The position numbers and the translations under genes are program-made. From Bacillus sp. BGMRC 2118 (GTDB lineage: Bacteria; Bacillota; Bacilli; Bacillales; SA4), in contig VTTJ01000001.1 in NCBI GenBank assembly GCA_008364785.1, positions 62,001 to 126,000 on the forward strand: a stretch of 64,000 bases of DNA. Reading direction: 5' to 3'. Every line of letters starts with the position of its first letter. Position 1 is the first letter of the stretch. The notes under the pieces were generated by a model. The model saw only the letters and a list, made by a program, of their open reading frames with translations, did not search any database and was not told the origin of the DNA. Shown here one piece after another: positions 24,951-34,397 of the stretch.

Positions 24951-25970
24951 ATGACTTCTCTAAAACCAATCAATGTGACTTCACCGAAAACAGATGTAAC
25001 AGAAAAGTTAACAGCTGCAGAAATGGGGAAGCTGTGGGCTACCTATACGGGAAATAGTATGGCGAAATGCATTTTGAGCTATTTTCTTCACCATGTAGAT
25101 GATTCGGAAATTAAGATACTTGTTGAGAATGCTTACAGTCTCTGCGAAACGTTCATGAAAAAAACGGAAGAAATCTTTACGAAAGATAACTTTCCCATTC
25201 CAAAAGGATTTAACGTGGAAGAAGACGTCAATTTGAATGCACCTCGTTTATTTGAGGATGAGTTTTACGTTCATTATTTAAAATATACGGCAAAAGCCGG
25301 TATGAGTATTTATAGTGTAGGGTATCCATTAGTATACAGAGAAGATATAAGAGATTTCTTCCGGTATTGTATGGAGTCAACAATGGATCTAATGGACCAA
25401 ATTAAAACCCTTCTAATGCATAAAGGATTTATTATTAAACCACCAGTCATTCCTGTTCCAGATCGAGTAAAGTTTGTTCATCAAGAGTTTCTGAACGGGT
25501 TCTTTGGTCATGTGCGTCCATTACATGCGTTGGAAATTACCCACTTCTACGACAATATTGAAAACAATGTCACGAGTAAAGCACTAATTTTAGCCTTTTC
25601 TCAAGTCGTAAAGGATGAGAAAATTCGTAAGTTGTTTGAGAAAGGGAAGGAAATGACACAACATAACTTAGAACGGTATTTTCAGAAGTTGCACGATGAA
25701 AGTCTACCTTCACCTTCACTGTTGGACCATTTAATTACGAATTCAACATTCTCACCTTTCTCCGATAAAATTATGTTATTTCATAAAGTAGATATGTTTT
25801 CAATGAAGATACGGGCGTTTGGGAACTCGGTTGCTGTAAATGGAAGACACGATGTCGGGCTAGCGTATGCTGCATCATTAGCTAAAATTTCAGTTTTTGT
25901 AGAAGAGGCTGCAAGACTTATGATAGAAAACGGGTGGATGGAGCAACCACCCTATGCAGCAGAAAGATAA
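24951..25970 (+). CDS. DUF3231 family protein, two tandem domains (copy 2)
   Basis: 339 aa. Same two-domain layout as 2028-3029: the first repeat opens AAEMGKLWATYTGN, the second ALEITHFYDNIENN, and the tail is NGWMEQPPY. The start is ATG 24951 behind GGGGGT; an ATG 18 bases upstream is rejected. Function unknown; helical, probably a ferritin-like or coat-like fold. Closed by the terminator at 25987. Confidence 0.85.
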   Translation: MTSLKPINVTSPKTDVTEKLTAAEMGKLWATYTGNSMAKCILSYFLHHVDDSEIKILVENAYSLCETFMKKTEEIFTKDNFPIPKGFNVEEDVNLNAPRLFEDEFYVHYLKYTAKAGMSIYSVGYPLVYREDIRDFFRYCMESTMDLMDQIKTLLMHKGFIIKPPVIPVPDRVKFVHQEFLNGFFGHVRPLHALEITHFYDNIENNVTSKALILAFSQVVKDEKIRKLFEKGKEMTQHNLERYFQKLHDESLPSPSLLDHLITNSTFSPFSDKIMLFHKVDMFSMKIRAFGNSVAVNGRHDVGLAYAASLAKISVFVEEAARLMIENGWMEQPPYAAER

Positions 25971-25986
25971 GGGCAGAATATTTATG

Positions 25987-26023
25987 GCATCTACTTGAAA
26001 GATAAGTAGGTGCTTTGTTTTTT
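25987..26023 (+). terminator. Rho-independent terminator
   Basis: A 10-bp stem with one G-T pair (25987-25996 with 26004-26013) is followed by a T-rich run. A second hairpin without T run (about 26032-26061) follows and has no clear role. Confidence 0.8.
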
Positions 26024-26079
26024 ACCATAAGCCAGGGAAAGTATGAATATATTTCCTGGCTCGTGGTCATATCTCTCAA

Positions 26080-26108
26080 TTGGATATCGAATAAAATACA
26101 GGTATAAT
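26080..26108 (+). promoter_or_regulatory. SigA-type promoter of the LOV-GGDEF-EAL gene
   Basis: TTGGAT at 26080-26085 and a perfect TATAAT at 26103-26108 are separated by 17 bases, 65 bases before the start codon. Confidence 0.7.
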
Positions 26109-26173
26109 AATAACTTAGTTGTATCTAAAAACTAATGATATTTGTTTTATATAGATAAGTGAGGTAGGGTGAG

Positions 26174-27877
26174 ATGGATCAGGAACAATTTATGTCGTTA
26201 TTTGAATCCTCTATTGGGTTAAACGATGTGTTCAATGCTATTGAAAATATGGGTGTTGGATTAACAATCGTGGATGCCAGACTAGAAGATCTGCCATTAG
26301 TGTATATCAATCAAGGCTTTACACAGATGACGGGATATGAAAAAGAAGATGTATTGTTAAAGAACTGTCGTTTTCTTCAAGGTGAAGATACAGATCGAAA
26401 GCAGGTAGAGAAGATTAAATCAGCAATTGAAGAATGTAGACCAGAAACAGTCACACTCAAAAACTACCGTAAAGACGGTACGTATTTTTGGAATCAATTT
26501 ATCATCAGTCCGATTATGGATAAAAAAGGACGGCCCCTTTACTTTATTGGACTGCAGTTTGATGTGACCCAACAGGTTGAAAATGAGAAAGGGGCAAAGC
26601 AGCTAATTAGCGATCTTTCCATGTATGACCAGTTAACAGGTTTTTTAAATATTGATCATTTCAAAGAGCTCTTGCAGCAACACATTGACGATTCCTCACA
26701 ACCGTTCGCGATTTATCGCGTGAATTTAAACCGTTTTCGTAATATTAATACGAGCTATGGTGAAACGAAGAGTGACGAGGTGTTAGTAGAGGTCGCAACT
26801 CGACTTAGGAGTATCTATCCACATGCACTGATAACACGAAGCTTTGCTGACGATTTTATTATCTTTCACGATTTGCAGTCTAGCGAAAACATCCAGCATT
26901 CGCTATATGCAATGGAAAAGGCATTAGTAAAGCCTTATAGCATTGCTAGTGAAAAAGTGAAAATTGATTTTAGTATCGGCATTAGCCAGTCACCTGAAAA
27001 CGGACATGAAGTGGAACCATTATTGGGATACGCTTCCTTAGCGATGCGTGAAGCAAAGCTGACATCCTCCACTCACCATTGTTTCTTTAATGAGTCTCTT
27101 TCGAAACGTTTAGAAGCACGAATGACTATTGAGAAGAACTTCGAGAAGGCATTAGAAAATAAAGAGTTTGTCTTGCATTATCAGCCAAAGGTGAGTGCCA
27201 ATACATCAGAACTGATCGGCATGGAAGCACTCGTTCGCTGGGAAGACCCGGAGAAAGGGTTAATTAGTCCAGCTGAATTTATTCCGATTGCTGAGGATAC
27301 AGGTTTTATCGTTCCTTTGGGAGATTGGATACTCGAGGAAGCATGCCGAATGAATAAGGAATGGCAAAATCAAGGATTCCGTACTATCCCGGTATCTGTC
27401 AATGTGTCTGCTCTCCAATTCATGCAGCCGCAATTCACTGATAAAGTGCTAGCAGTCCTGCAGGAAACTGGTCTTGCACCAGAGTTCTTGGAAGTGGAAA
27501 TCACCGAATCCTTGTTAATTAATCCAACCTTGATCATTGAACGACTTCAGGAGCTTAAACGAATTGGAGTACGGATTTCGATTGATGACTTTGGAACAGG
27601 TTATTCATCGATTCACTATTTGAAGGACCTTCCGATTGATACGTTGAAAATCGACCGTGCATTCGTGAAGGAAACACCACATTCAGTTCGTGATAATTCG
27701 TTATTATTATCTATTATTCAATTAGGTAAGTCACTTGGCTTGAATGTGTTAGCAGAAGGAGCAGAAGACGAGAAGCAGGTTGACTTTTTACGTGAAGGTC
27801 ATTGTGATAGTATTCAGGGCTACTATTTTAGTCGTCCGTTGCAATCCGAACAGATGGAAGAAATGTTACGAAAATAA
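26174..27877 (+). CDS. LOV-GGDEF-EAL protein, probable blue-light-regulated c-di-GMP phosphodiesterase
   Basis: 567 aa, no membrane segment. Residues 15-130 are a PAS domain with the full LOV signature: NCRFLQGEDTD with Cys65 for the flavin adduct, NYRKDGTYFWNQF, and a Gln in YFIGLQFDVT, as in YtvA. Residues about 150-300 form a GGDEF domain whose signature has decayed to FADDF, so cyclase activity is unlikely. Residues about 315-565 are an EAL domain with EALVRW, the Asn of NVSALQF, EITES, IDDFGTGYSS and KIDRAF, so the phosphodiesterase site looks complete. It has its own SigA promoter and terminator. Confidence 0.88.
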   Translation: MDQEQFMSLFESSIGLNDVFNAIENMGVGLTIVDARLEDLPLVYINQGFTQMTGYEKEDVLLKNCRFLQGEDTDRKQVEKIKSAIEECRPETVTLKNYRKDGTYFWNQFIISPIMDKKGRPLYFIGLQFDVTQQVENEKGAKQLISDLSMYDQLTGFLNIDHFKELLQQHIDDSSQPFAIYRVNLNRFRNINTSYGETKSDEVLVEVATRLRSIYPHALITRSFADDFIIFHDLQSSENIQHSLYAMEKALVKPYSIASEKVKIDFSIGISQSPENGHEVEPLLGYASLAMREAKLTSSTHHCFFNESLSKRLEARMTIEKNFEKALENKEFVLHYQPKVSANTSELIGMEALVRWEDPEKGLISPAEFIPIAEDTGFIVPLGDWILEEACRMNKEWQNQGFRTIPVSVNVSALQFMQPQFTDKVLAVLQETGLAPEFLEVEITESLLINPTLIIERLQELKRIGVRISIDDFGTGYSSIHYLKDLPIDTLKIDRAFVKETPHSVRDNSLLLSIIQLGKSLGLNVLAEGAEDEKQVDFLREGHCDSIQGYYFSRPLQSEQMEEMLRK

Positions 27878-27890
27878 TTGAAATAAATAC

Positions 27891-27950
27891 AAAAAAGCCA
27901 GTGAATAGATGAGGTTTGTCATGACAACCTTCTTATTCACTGGCTTTTTT
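27891..27950. terminator. Long bidirectional terminator with internal palindrome
   Basis: Outer arms 27891-27907 and 27934-27950 are perfect for 17 bp, and the loop is itself almost a palindrome centred on TGTCATGACA. It separates the convergent EAL and SleB-like genes. Confidence 0.9.
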
Positions 27951-27955
27951 ATTTG

Positions 27956-28645
27956 TTAATTTTTAAATACATGCTGTCCAATGGCTACTACGGTTTGTCG
28001 TTTATCTAACCAACGGCTTGTTGCAATTTTCGGATTATAGAAAAACAGAGATCCTTCCGCAATGTGACGCATATCGGATAATGCAGCTTCTACCGCTCTT
28101 ATTGATTCTTCATCGGCAGGTCGATTAATTTGACCGTTACTTACAGGTTGGAATTGGCGTTTCTGATAGATTACGCCTCGAATGGTATCAGGGAATTTAG
28201 GGCTATCAACGCGATTTAGCACCACAGCTGCAACCGCCACTTTTCCTTCAAATGGCTCAGTCTGTGCTTCAGCTCGTACAAGCCTAGCTAAAAGGTCGAA
28301 ATCGTTTTGAGAGAGAGTTAAATTCGTAGATTCACTTTCTTCTACAACAGGTTCTGCAGAATTCGTGACAGGGGCAGGGCTATTGATTTCTAGTCGTTCA
28401 GTTGTTGTCGTGATACTTTCAACATTTTCAACCGCTTCTTTTACTTCTGTATGAATAACTTGTCCGATATGAATCAGATCAAGATCTTGGATTTCAGGAT
28501 TTAGCTGTGCTAATTCTTCTAATGAAACACCATGTTCCTTTGCAATCTTAGACATTGTGTCTCCTTTTTCAACCGTGTAAGCAAATGCTGGCTCTGCTAA
28601 GAAAAGAGCAATTAAGAATGTGAGTCCAAATAGTATTTTTTTCAT
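27956..28645 (-). CDS. LysM cell-wall hydrolase of the SleB/CwlJ type
   Basis: 229 aa. A signal peptide (MKKILFGL to AFA near residue 22) is followed by one LysM domain (YTVEKGDTMSKIAKEHGVS, residues 23-66), a Thr/Glu-rich linker and a Hydrolase_2 domain (about 110-228) with LLARLVRAEAQTEPF carrying the catalytic Glu. Such enzymes cleave peptidoglycan or spore cortex. The shorter linker and LysM differ from SleB proper, so it may act in vegetative cells or on the spore surface. Confidence 0.85.
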   Translation of the reverse strand: MKKILFGLTFLIALFLAEPAFAYTVEKGDTMSKIAKEHGVSLEELAQLNPEIQDLDLIHIGQVIHTEVKEAVENVESITTTTERLEINSPAPVTNSAEPVVEESESTNLTLSQNDFDLLARLVRAEAQTEPFEGKVAVAAVVLNRVDSPKFPDTIRGVIYQKRQFQPVSNGQINRPADEESIRAVEAALSDMRHIAEGSLFFYNPKIATSRWLDKRQTVVAIGQHVFKN

Positions 28646-28769
28646 GTGGTAGTCCTCCTAGTAATTTAATTATTTCGGAAACTCTCTTGGTCTAATCTAT
28701 GAGCAACATGTCCAAAATAGTATTACAGGTTCTTTACAGAGAGATTACATAGATTGTCTAAAAGAGGAC

Positions 28770-28803
28770 AAACACAAGAAACACCTAGATTTCTCTAGGT
28801 GCC
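28770..28803 (-). terminator. Terminator of the 171-aa membrane protein gene
   Basis: On the minus strand a stem of 8 bp (28794-28801 with 28782-28789) closes a GAAA tetraloop on that strand and is followed by a T-rich stretch. Confidence 0.75.
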
Positions 28804-28820
28804 TTCGCATTTTAATTTAG

Positions 28821-29336
28821 TTAAAATAAACTCATTTGTTCACTATTATCCTCGTTTTCTATTCTACCTTCATTAGCATTATTCTTTCCTTTTTCAGATT
28901 GAAAGATATCTTTTGATAGTTGACTTAACTTACTTAGAAACCGATTGAACCCGAATCCAATGAAGAAGGCAATGCTTATTTGAGCAAGTGGTCCACCGTC
29001 AAATTCAGCGAATTCAATAAAGAGGAAACCACTTTGAATTAGCGTAACAGCAATAACTGCCGTTCCGGTTGCGAAGATCGGATAAAACACATACATGATC
29101 CACTGTCGGTAATCAGTAAGCTCACCATTCATATAATGCTTGCTGAACATATATAAGTGACGAAGGGAGCCACCAATTGCACCGGCAAAAAAGTAATATA
29201 AGAAGATTTCAATATCTGCAACAAATGGAAGTGATTCTTCAATTTGACCGGTCCATAAGCCACCAACTGCAATAAAGCTACCAAAGAATAAGACGGAGAG
29301 GTACGTTAAAATAAATGCCTTTAACCAACGTTTCAT
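28821..29336 (-). CDS. Integral membrane protein of unknown function with QMSLF tail
   Basis: 171 aa. About four membrane segments (residues 8-28, 45-62, 80-102, 118-136) are followed by a cytoplasmic charged tail of some 35 residues ending EQMSLF. The tail resembles the beta-clamp-binding pentapeptide QL(S/D)LF found in DNA polymerases and repair proteins, which is odd on a membrane protein. GAGGTG precedes the ATG. No family was recognised. Confidence 0.6.
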   Translation of the reverse strand: MKRWLKAFILTYLSVLFFGSFIAVGGLWTGQIEESLPFVADIEIFLYYFFAGAIGGSLRHLYMFSKHYMNGELTDYRQWIMYVFYPIFATGTAVIAVTLIQSGFLFIEFAEFDGGPLAQISIAFFIGFGFNRFLSKLSQLSKDIFQSEKGKNNANEGRIENEDNSEQMSLF

Positions 29337-29416
29337 TTTTATTCACCTCTTTTTCATATACTTTCATTATATGAAGCGAATTGAAATGAGATACTGTCAA
29401 CTAAGGACGAATGTGT

Positions 29417-29445
29417 TTGTCAATGTGTGACAGTTTGATTACAAT
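29417..29445 (+). promoter_or_regulatory. SigA-type promoter
   Basis: TTGTCA (29417-29422), a 17-base spacer and TACAAT (29440-29445), 33 bases before the SEC-C gene. Confidence 0.65.
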
Positions 29446-29477
29446 AAAGAATATCTTTAGTTGAGAAAGGACAAGCT

Positions 29478-30617
29478 ATGACATTTATAGAAAGAATTCA
29501 ACCTCATTTAGAAACACAAGACTTTATCATTCAACAGCAACTGCTGCATGCGATCGAGGAGTATCCTCATGTACCAGAAGAATGGATAACTGCTCTGATT
29601 AAAAAAGCATTCACGCAAATAGAGATGCAAGCGGAATTACTTATGTATACTCCAAAGCAGACTGTAAACGAAGAGGCGTTAAAGCTATTACTTCATCATG
29701 TTCAAGAGCTGGATCCATCGAGTATTCACCTTGTTGTTCCATTTTTTGAAAACCTTCCTGCACCATTAGCTCTTGCTTATCAAGAACAATTGGAGCCATA
29801 TCTTGATTCTCGGTATTGGAGAATATTCGATTTAGTTCAAAAAGGTGTAAAAGAAGATGTCTTAGGAGCATATGAAGAATTACTCGCTCTGTTAGAAACA
29901 GCAGAGTCCTTTGATCATATCATCTATTTTCAAGCAAAGTACGTAGCAAATGCTATTGTGGAAAACGGGTGGTTTTCAAATGAAGAGATAGGTGAAATGT
30001 TAAAGCAGGACAAACGAAAAAAGTGGTATTCATTCTCTGCAACACTTGCGGTGTATATGGTAGGACTCCTTCGTCTTGAAGAGCATATCCCACAACTAGC
30101 TGGAATTCTAGCGAAGCCAGATGACACGCTGGCAGGGGAAGCGTCCACTGCACTCATTGCCTTCCAAAGTGATGAAGTTGTCAAAGCTGTTTCCCCATAT
30201 TTAACAAATGATGATTCATTCGTTTATGCGTTATCTGTCTTAGAATACATTAAGACAGAAGCATCTGCTCAAGCGTTAATCCATGCTTACAATCAAACAA
30301 ATGAGCTTGCAAATCAGGATATGATTTTCGAAGCATTGGCTCATCATTATTCAAAAGAAACTGTTTCATTTATCAAAACACACCTTGAAAATGATTACCA
30401 GTCCAGTATGGTTGAACTCGAATCTGTTGCCTACGGCTACTTTAAAATACTAGGGATCCATCATCCTGATCTACCGTTTTGGAGACAAGTTGCTCTTGAA
30501 ACGGAAATGGAGTTTCAAGAAGTTAACCAGACGCCTATAGTCGCCCAGAATAAAGTAGGACGTAATGATCCATGCATTTGTGGAAGTGGGAAGAAGTATA
30601 AGAAGTGCTGTGGATAA
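29478..30617 (+). CDS. HEAT-like repeat protein with C-terminal SEC-C zinc motif
   Basis: 379 aa. Most of the protein is a run of amphipathic helices with HEAT-like spacing (for example around residues 195-300). The C-terminus is a SEC-C motif, [19 protein letters not shown], a zinc-binding element with C-x-C and CC ligands as in SecA and many uncharacterised proteins. Cytoplasmic; likely a protein-protein interaction scaffold. Exact role unknown. Confidence 0.8.
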   Translation: MTFIERIQPHLETQDFIIQQQLLHAIEEYPHVPEEWITALIKKAFTQIEMQAELLMYTPKQTVNEEALKLLLHHVQELDPSSIHLVVPFFENLPAPLALAYQEQLEPYLDSRYWRIFDLVQKGVKEDVLGAYEELLALLETAESFDHIIYFQAKYVANAIVENGWFSNEEIGEMLKQDKRKKWYSFSATLAVYMVGLLRLEEHIPQLAGILAKPDDTLAGEASTALIAFQSDEVVKAVSPYLTNDDSFVYALSVLEYIKTEASAQALIHAYNQTNELANQDMIFEALAHHYSKETVSFIKTHLENDYQSSMVELESVAYGYFKILGIHHPDLPFWRQVALETEMEFQEVNQTPIVAQNKVGRNDPCICGSGKKYKKCCG

Positions 30618-30631
30618 AGTTCTGAAAATGA

Positions 30632-30658
30632 GGAGGTGCTAGCTGGCATCTCCTTTTT
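30632..30658 (+). terminator. Rho-independent terminator
   Basis: An 8-bp stem (30632-30639 with 30646-30653) followed by five T. Confidence 0.8.
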
Positions 30659-30792
30659 CATTTGCAAAAGTGCTTCATAGGTATGTAGTTTTCTAAAGAA
30701 TAATCCATCAATTAATGTTGTGAGCAACTTATTTTGTATTTCTCTCTTCAATTGATAACATAGGAGTATCTTTTGATGAAAGGAATATAACA

Positions 30793-31794
30793 ATGACATC
30801 ATTTAATATAGAAGTATCAGCACTGAATTTAGCTCCTATTCGCGCAGGTCAAACGCCGAAAGAGGCGATTGATTCAATGGTTGACTTAGCTCAAAGCTTA
30901 GAAAATGTAGGATACAAGCGTTATTGGATTGCCGAACACCACAATACACCAACATTAGTAAGCTCAGCAACTTCCATCTTAATTAACCATACGTTGCAGC
31001 AAACAAAAACAATTCGTGTTGGATCTGGCGGAGTCATGCTTCCAAATCACTCACCACTAGTAGTAGCCGAGCAGTTTGGAACGATGGCGACCATTTATGG
31101 AGATCGCGTTGATTTAGGTTTAGGTCGTGCTCCCGGTACAGACATGATGACAGCTGGTGCACTTCGCCGCTCTCAAAACGATTCGGTATATACATTCCCT
31201 GATGATGTAAAGCAGCTGCTTACGTACTTTGGGCCATCTGATGTTCAAGGCTATGTAAAAGCTCATCCTGGTGTAGGGACAAACGTTCCTATCTATATTT
31301 TAGGGTCTTCCACAGAATCGGCTTACTTAGCCGCGCAATTAGGCTTACCCTATGCGTTTGCGTCTCATTTTGCACCAACATACATGGAGGATGCAATCCG
31401 TATTTACAAATCACGCTTCCAGGCATCACCATTTTTAGACAAGCCTTATATGATGGTAGGGTTAAATGTGATTGCCGCAGACAGTGATGAAGAAGCTGAA
31501 TTTTTATCCACATCTATGCAGCAATTTTTCCTCAATATCGTACGAGGTACTCAAAATCCATTGCAGCCGCCTGTTGAAAGTATGGAAGACATCTGGAATC
31601 CGATGGAAAAGGAAATGGCATCAAAAATGTCAAGCATGGGCTTCTTTGGCAGTAAAGAAACGGTCCGCCGTCAATTAACGCGCTTCCAAGAGTTATACAA
31701 TGTAAATGAAATAATTGGAGTGTCGTATATATTTGACGAAGACAAGCAGAAGCGCTCTTACGAAATGTTTAAAGAGGTTGTAGATGGTCAGTAA
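30793..31794 (+). CDS. Luciferase-like (LLM class) flavin-dependent oxidoreductase
   Basis: 333 aa, a single TIM-barrel domain. The family look is clear: [17 protein letters not shown] near residue 45, [21 protein letters not shown] near 75 and [11 protein letters not shown] near 107. This is the bacterial group with one subunit, FMN-dependent, of mostly unknown substrate (YddN/YtmO-like). Single gene with terminator at its stop. Confidence 0.85.
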   Translation: MTSFNIEVSALNLAPIRAGQTPKEAIDSMVDLAQSLENVGYKRYWIAEHHNTPTLVSSATSILINHTLQQTKTIRVGSGGVMLPNHSPLVVAEQFGTMATIYGDRVDLGLGRAPGTDMMTAGALRRSQNDSVYTFPDDVKQLLTYFGPSDVQGYVKAHPGVGTNVPIYILGSSTESAYLAAQLGLPYAFASHFAPTYMEDAIRIYKSRFQASPFLDKPYMMVGLNVIAADSDEEAEFLSTSMQQFFLNIVRGTQNPLQPPVESMEDIWNPMEKEMASKMSSMGFFGSKETVRRQLTRFQELYNVNEIIGVSYIFDEDKQKRSYEMFKEVVDGQ

Positions 31795-31818
31795 ACAGTC
31801 CGATTGGGCTGTTTTTTT
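31794..31818 (+). terminator. Rho-independent terminator
   Basis: An 8-bp stem with one G-T pair (31794-31801 with 31806-31813) and a run of T. It begins with the last base of the stop codon. Confidence 0.8.
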
Positions 31819-31990
31819 CTGTTTACGAGGTTACACTTAATGAAACGGAGTTTATTTAAGAGTAAGCTTTACCTTTTTTCATCAATGTGATATTTCACAC
31901 TAGCTATTTTATGTAAATTCGTTATTCTAGTAATATCATATTTTTTATTAGATTTCAGTAGAAAAATTTCACTAAAAAGAGGTAGGAATC

Positions 31991-33556
31991 GTGCACCCAC
32001 AATTAACCACGTATATCACGCTTGTCTGTACATCAGGCGTACTGAACTTGTATTTATGTTTATATGCATTTGGTAAGCGACATCATTATAAAAATATTGC
32101 TGATTTTTTCATTTTATATACTGCATTCATAACGATTTACTGTTTTGGGTCTGCTTTTGGATTGATGTCAACGACAATTGAACAAATTAAATTCTGGACG
32201 GTGGTTCAATATATAGGGTTAGCATTATCACCACCACTTGGTATGTTGTTTATAATGCAATATTTAGGATATTCTATTACGAAAACAAAGCGGACATTGA
32301 TTCTAATGGTTCCTGTGTTTACATTCATTGCAGTGGCAACTAATGAATGGCATCATTTATTTTATCGTGTATATGAGATTGATAGGGCACTAGGAGCACC
32401 GTATATCTATCAAGAGATTGGCACGTTGTATATGATTCATGGTGTCTTTATCTTTTCTTGTATGTTTTTAGCCTTTCTTCTGGTATTGTTTCGCTTTAGA
32501 GAAACAGCAAAAGAGTATCGCCCTCAGTTACTTGCTTTATTGTGTGGACAACTCATTCCCATTGTGACAGCTTTTATCTATTTAGTAGGGCTAACTCCCG
32601 ACGGAATAGATCCTGTACCTATGGTATTATGTCTTTCGTCTTTATTGTATTTGTGGTCGATTCATTCATCCCGATTGTTTACAATTTTGCCGATTGCAAA
32701 AGAAGCGATTTTCCATAGTATTAATGATGGGGTGATTGTCCTGGATGAGTCACATCGTCTCATCGAATATAATGAAGCATGTAAGATGATGTTTCCTCAT
32801 CTGAATCAATCGTTGTTTGGGAAGCACGTTGACGATGTTTGGAAACAGGTAACGGGGAATACATTTCCATTTCAGTTAGATCAAATAGAAACCACATATG
32901 AAATCAACATTACGTCAAAACAGATCTACCAAGTCCGTACGTCACTTATTAAGCATAGGTATAGTAGACCGGGACTACTCATCCTTTTTACAGATGTTTC
33001 ACAGGTGAAAGAACTCCAGGCTAAGCTAGAGCATCAAGCTTACTATGATGAACTCACACAAATTTTCAACCGTCGTGCCTTTTTTCAACTGTGTGAACCC
33101 GCATATGCAGATACAAAGCGAGACAAACAACCTTATTCAATCCTGTTAATGGACATCGATTACTTTAAAAGCGTAAATGATACATACGGTCATGGTGTAG
33201 GTGATCGACTGCTTAACCATGTAGCCAAGACATGTGAAGCACAACTGAAGGAAGGAATGCTCTTTGCCAGATACGGTGGAGAGGAGTTTGTTCTTGCACT
33301 TTTGGGCTATACAACCGAGCAAGCAAAAGCCTACGCTAACTCACTTTGTCGACAAGTGGAACAACAGCCACTTATTCTTAGAGAAGGAGTTCTTTCTGTT
33401 ACACTAAGTGTGGGATTGGCTGAGACAACAGGTGCTCCAGACGAGACGCTAAACCAGCTACTAAATAAAGCAGACCAAGCCTTATATAAAGCAAAAGAAA
33501 ATGGACGAAATCAAGTACAACTTTACAAAGAGGTAAAGGCTTTGCAGCTCGATTGA
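31991..33556 (+). CDS. Membrane-bound diguanylate cyclase (7TM sensor, PAS, GGDEF)
   Basis: 521 aa. Residues 1-215 form seven hydrophobic segments like the N-terminal sensor region of 7TM histidine kinases; about 225-335 is a PAS-like domain (AIFHSINDGVIVLDESHRLIEYNEA); 350-515 is a GGDEF domain with DELTQIFNRRAF and an active YGGEEFVLA signature. It should make c-di-GMP. No RxxD inhibitory site lies five residues before GGEEF. The start is GTG 31991 behind AGAGGTAGG. It balances the EAL protein encoded 4 kb upstream. Confidence 0.87.
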   Translation: MHPQLTTYITLVCTSGVLNLYLCLYAFGKRHHYKNIADFFILYTAFITIYCFGSAFGLMSTTIEQIKFWTVVQYIGLALSPPLGMLFIMQYLGYSITKTKRTLILMVPVFTFIAVATNEWHHLFYRVYEIDRALGAPYIYQEIGTLYMIHGVFIFSCMFLAFLLVLFRFRETAKEYRPQLLALLCGQLIPIVTAFIYLVGLTPDGIDPVPMVLCLSSLLYLWSIHSSRLFTILPIAKEAIFHSINDGVIVLDESHRLIEYNEACKMMFPHLNQSLFGKHVDDVWKQVTGNTFPFQLDQIETTYEINITSKQIYQVRTSLIKHRYSRPGLLILFTDVSQVKELQAKLEHQAYYDELTQIFNRRAFFQLCEPAYADTKRDKQPYSILLMDIDYFKSVNDTYGHGVGDRLLNHVAKTCEAQLKEGMLFARYGGEEFVLALLGYTTEQAKAYANSLCRQVEQQPLILREGVLSVTLSVGLAETTGAPDETLNQLLNKADQALYKAKENGRNQVQLYKEVKALQLD

Positions 33557-33572
33557 AATAGCCTCACAAAAC

Positions 33573-33604
33573 AAAGTACACCAAGGAGTTGGTGTGCTTT
33601 TTTT
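33573..33604 (+). terminator. Rho-independent terminator
   Basis: A 12-base stem with one mismatch (33573-33584 with 33589-33600), GGAG loop, then T run. Confidence 0.85.
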
Positions 33605-33791
33605 CATTTTAATATCTACTCGTTATTTCCTATTTGCTATGATATGCTTGTTTTGACAGTATTTTCCGAATATACACTTGAATTAGGAACTGCCTATAAA
33701 AAAACGCTATATCTATACATCATATTTCATTACCGTTTGGAATACGTTGACGATCATAAGGAAAAACAGGTTACTTTGGAGGAAATCATTT

Positions 33792-34397
33792 ATGAAAAAG
33801 AAATGCAAGCACACATCCTTTAAGCTGGAAGGTGATTTTGGCGCAGATCCTTTTTGGTGTGTGGACTGTGGCGCCATGCTACTGTATGAAGACTTTCCTA
33901 TTTCGGACGCTTTAAAAAGCAAACTAGAAAACTGGAATAAAAAATATGGAACATGGATTGATTTTGATATTGATACACTCGTAGAAAATGCGTTAGAACT
34001 AGAAGAAACCTTTAACAATAAAGGAATGCAGCTTTTTCAAGAACTAATGCTAGAGTTGGGGCATGACTTTCCTATCGTCTATGTACCGTCCAATTCAGTG
34101 GCGGTATATATGAGAGAGCAATCTAACATAGGTTATACATGGTTTGCATCGACAGGAGTCAAGCATGAATATCCTCATATTGATTCTGAAAACAAACAAG
34201 TAACGGGTATCGTGACATATGAAGGAAGAACATATATGACCGTCATTGTTGATGTAAAAAATGACACCGTACAAGTGGAAGGAGACGTAAGTGAATTAGG
34301 AGATTTAGCTATGGATAAAGAATCGTATATTGATATGTTCAAGTATCAGGCTACAGATCTAGTGAAATCAGAAACGAAGGGGTGTTTAGATGAGTAG
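33792..34397 (+). CDS. Hypothetical protein with N-terminal Cys pair
   Basis: 201 aa, soluble. It opens with MKKKCKHTSF and soon has FWCVDCGAML, so Cys5, and a CxxC pair could bind zinc like a small ribbon. The rest is acidic and unlike anything I recognise. The start ATG 33792 is behind TGGAGG; a frame 45 bases longer is rejected. It overlaps the next gene by 8 bases, so the two are translationally coupled. Confidence 0.6.
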   Translation: MKKKCKHTSFKLEGDFGADPFWCVDCGAMLLYEDFPISDALKSKLENWNKKYGTWIDFDIDTLVENALELEETFNNKGMQLFQELMLELGHDFPIVYVPSNSVAVYMREQSNIGYTWFASTGVKHEYPHIDSENKQVTGIVTYEGRTYMTVIVDVKNDTVQVEGDVSELGDLAMDKESYIDMFKYQATDLVKSETKGCLDE

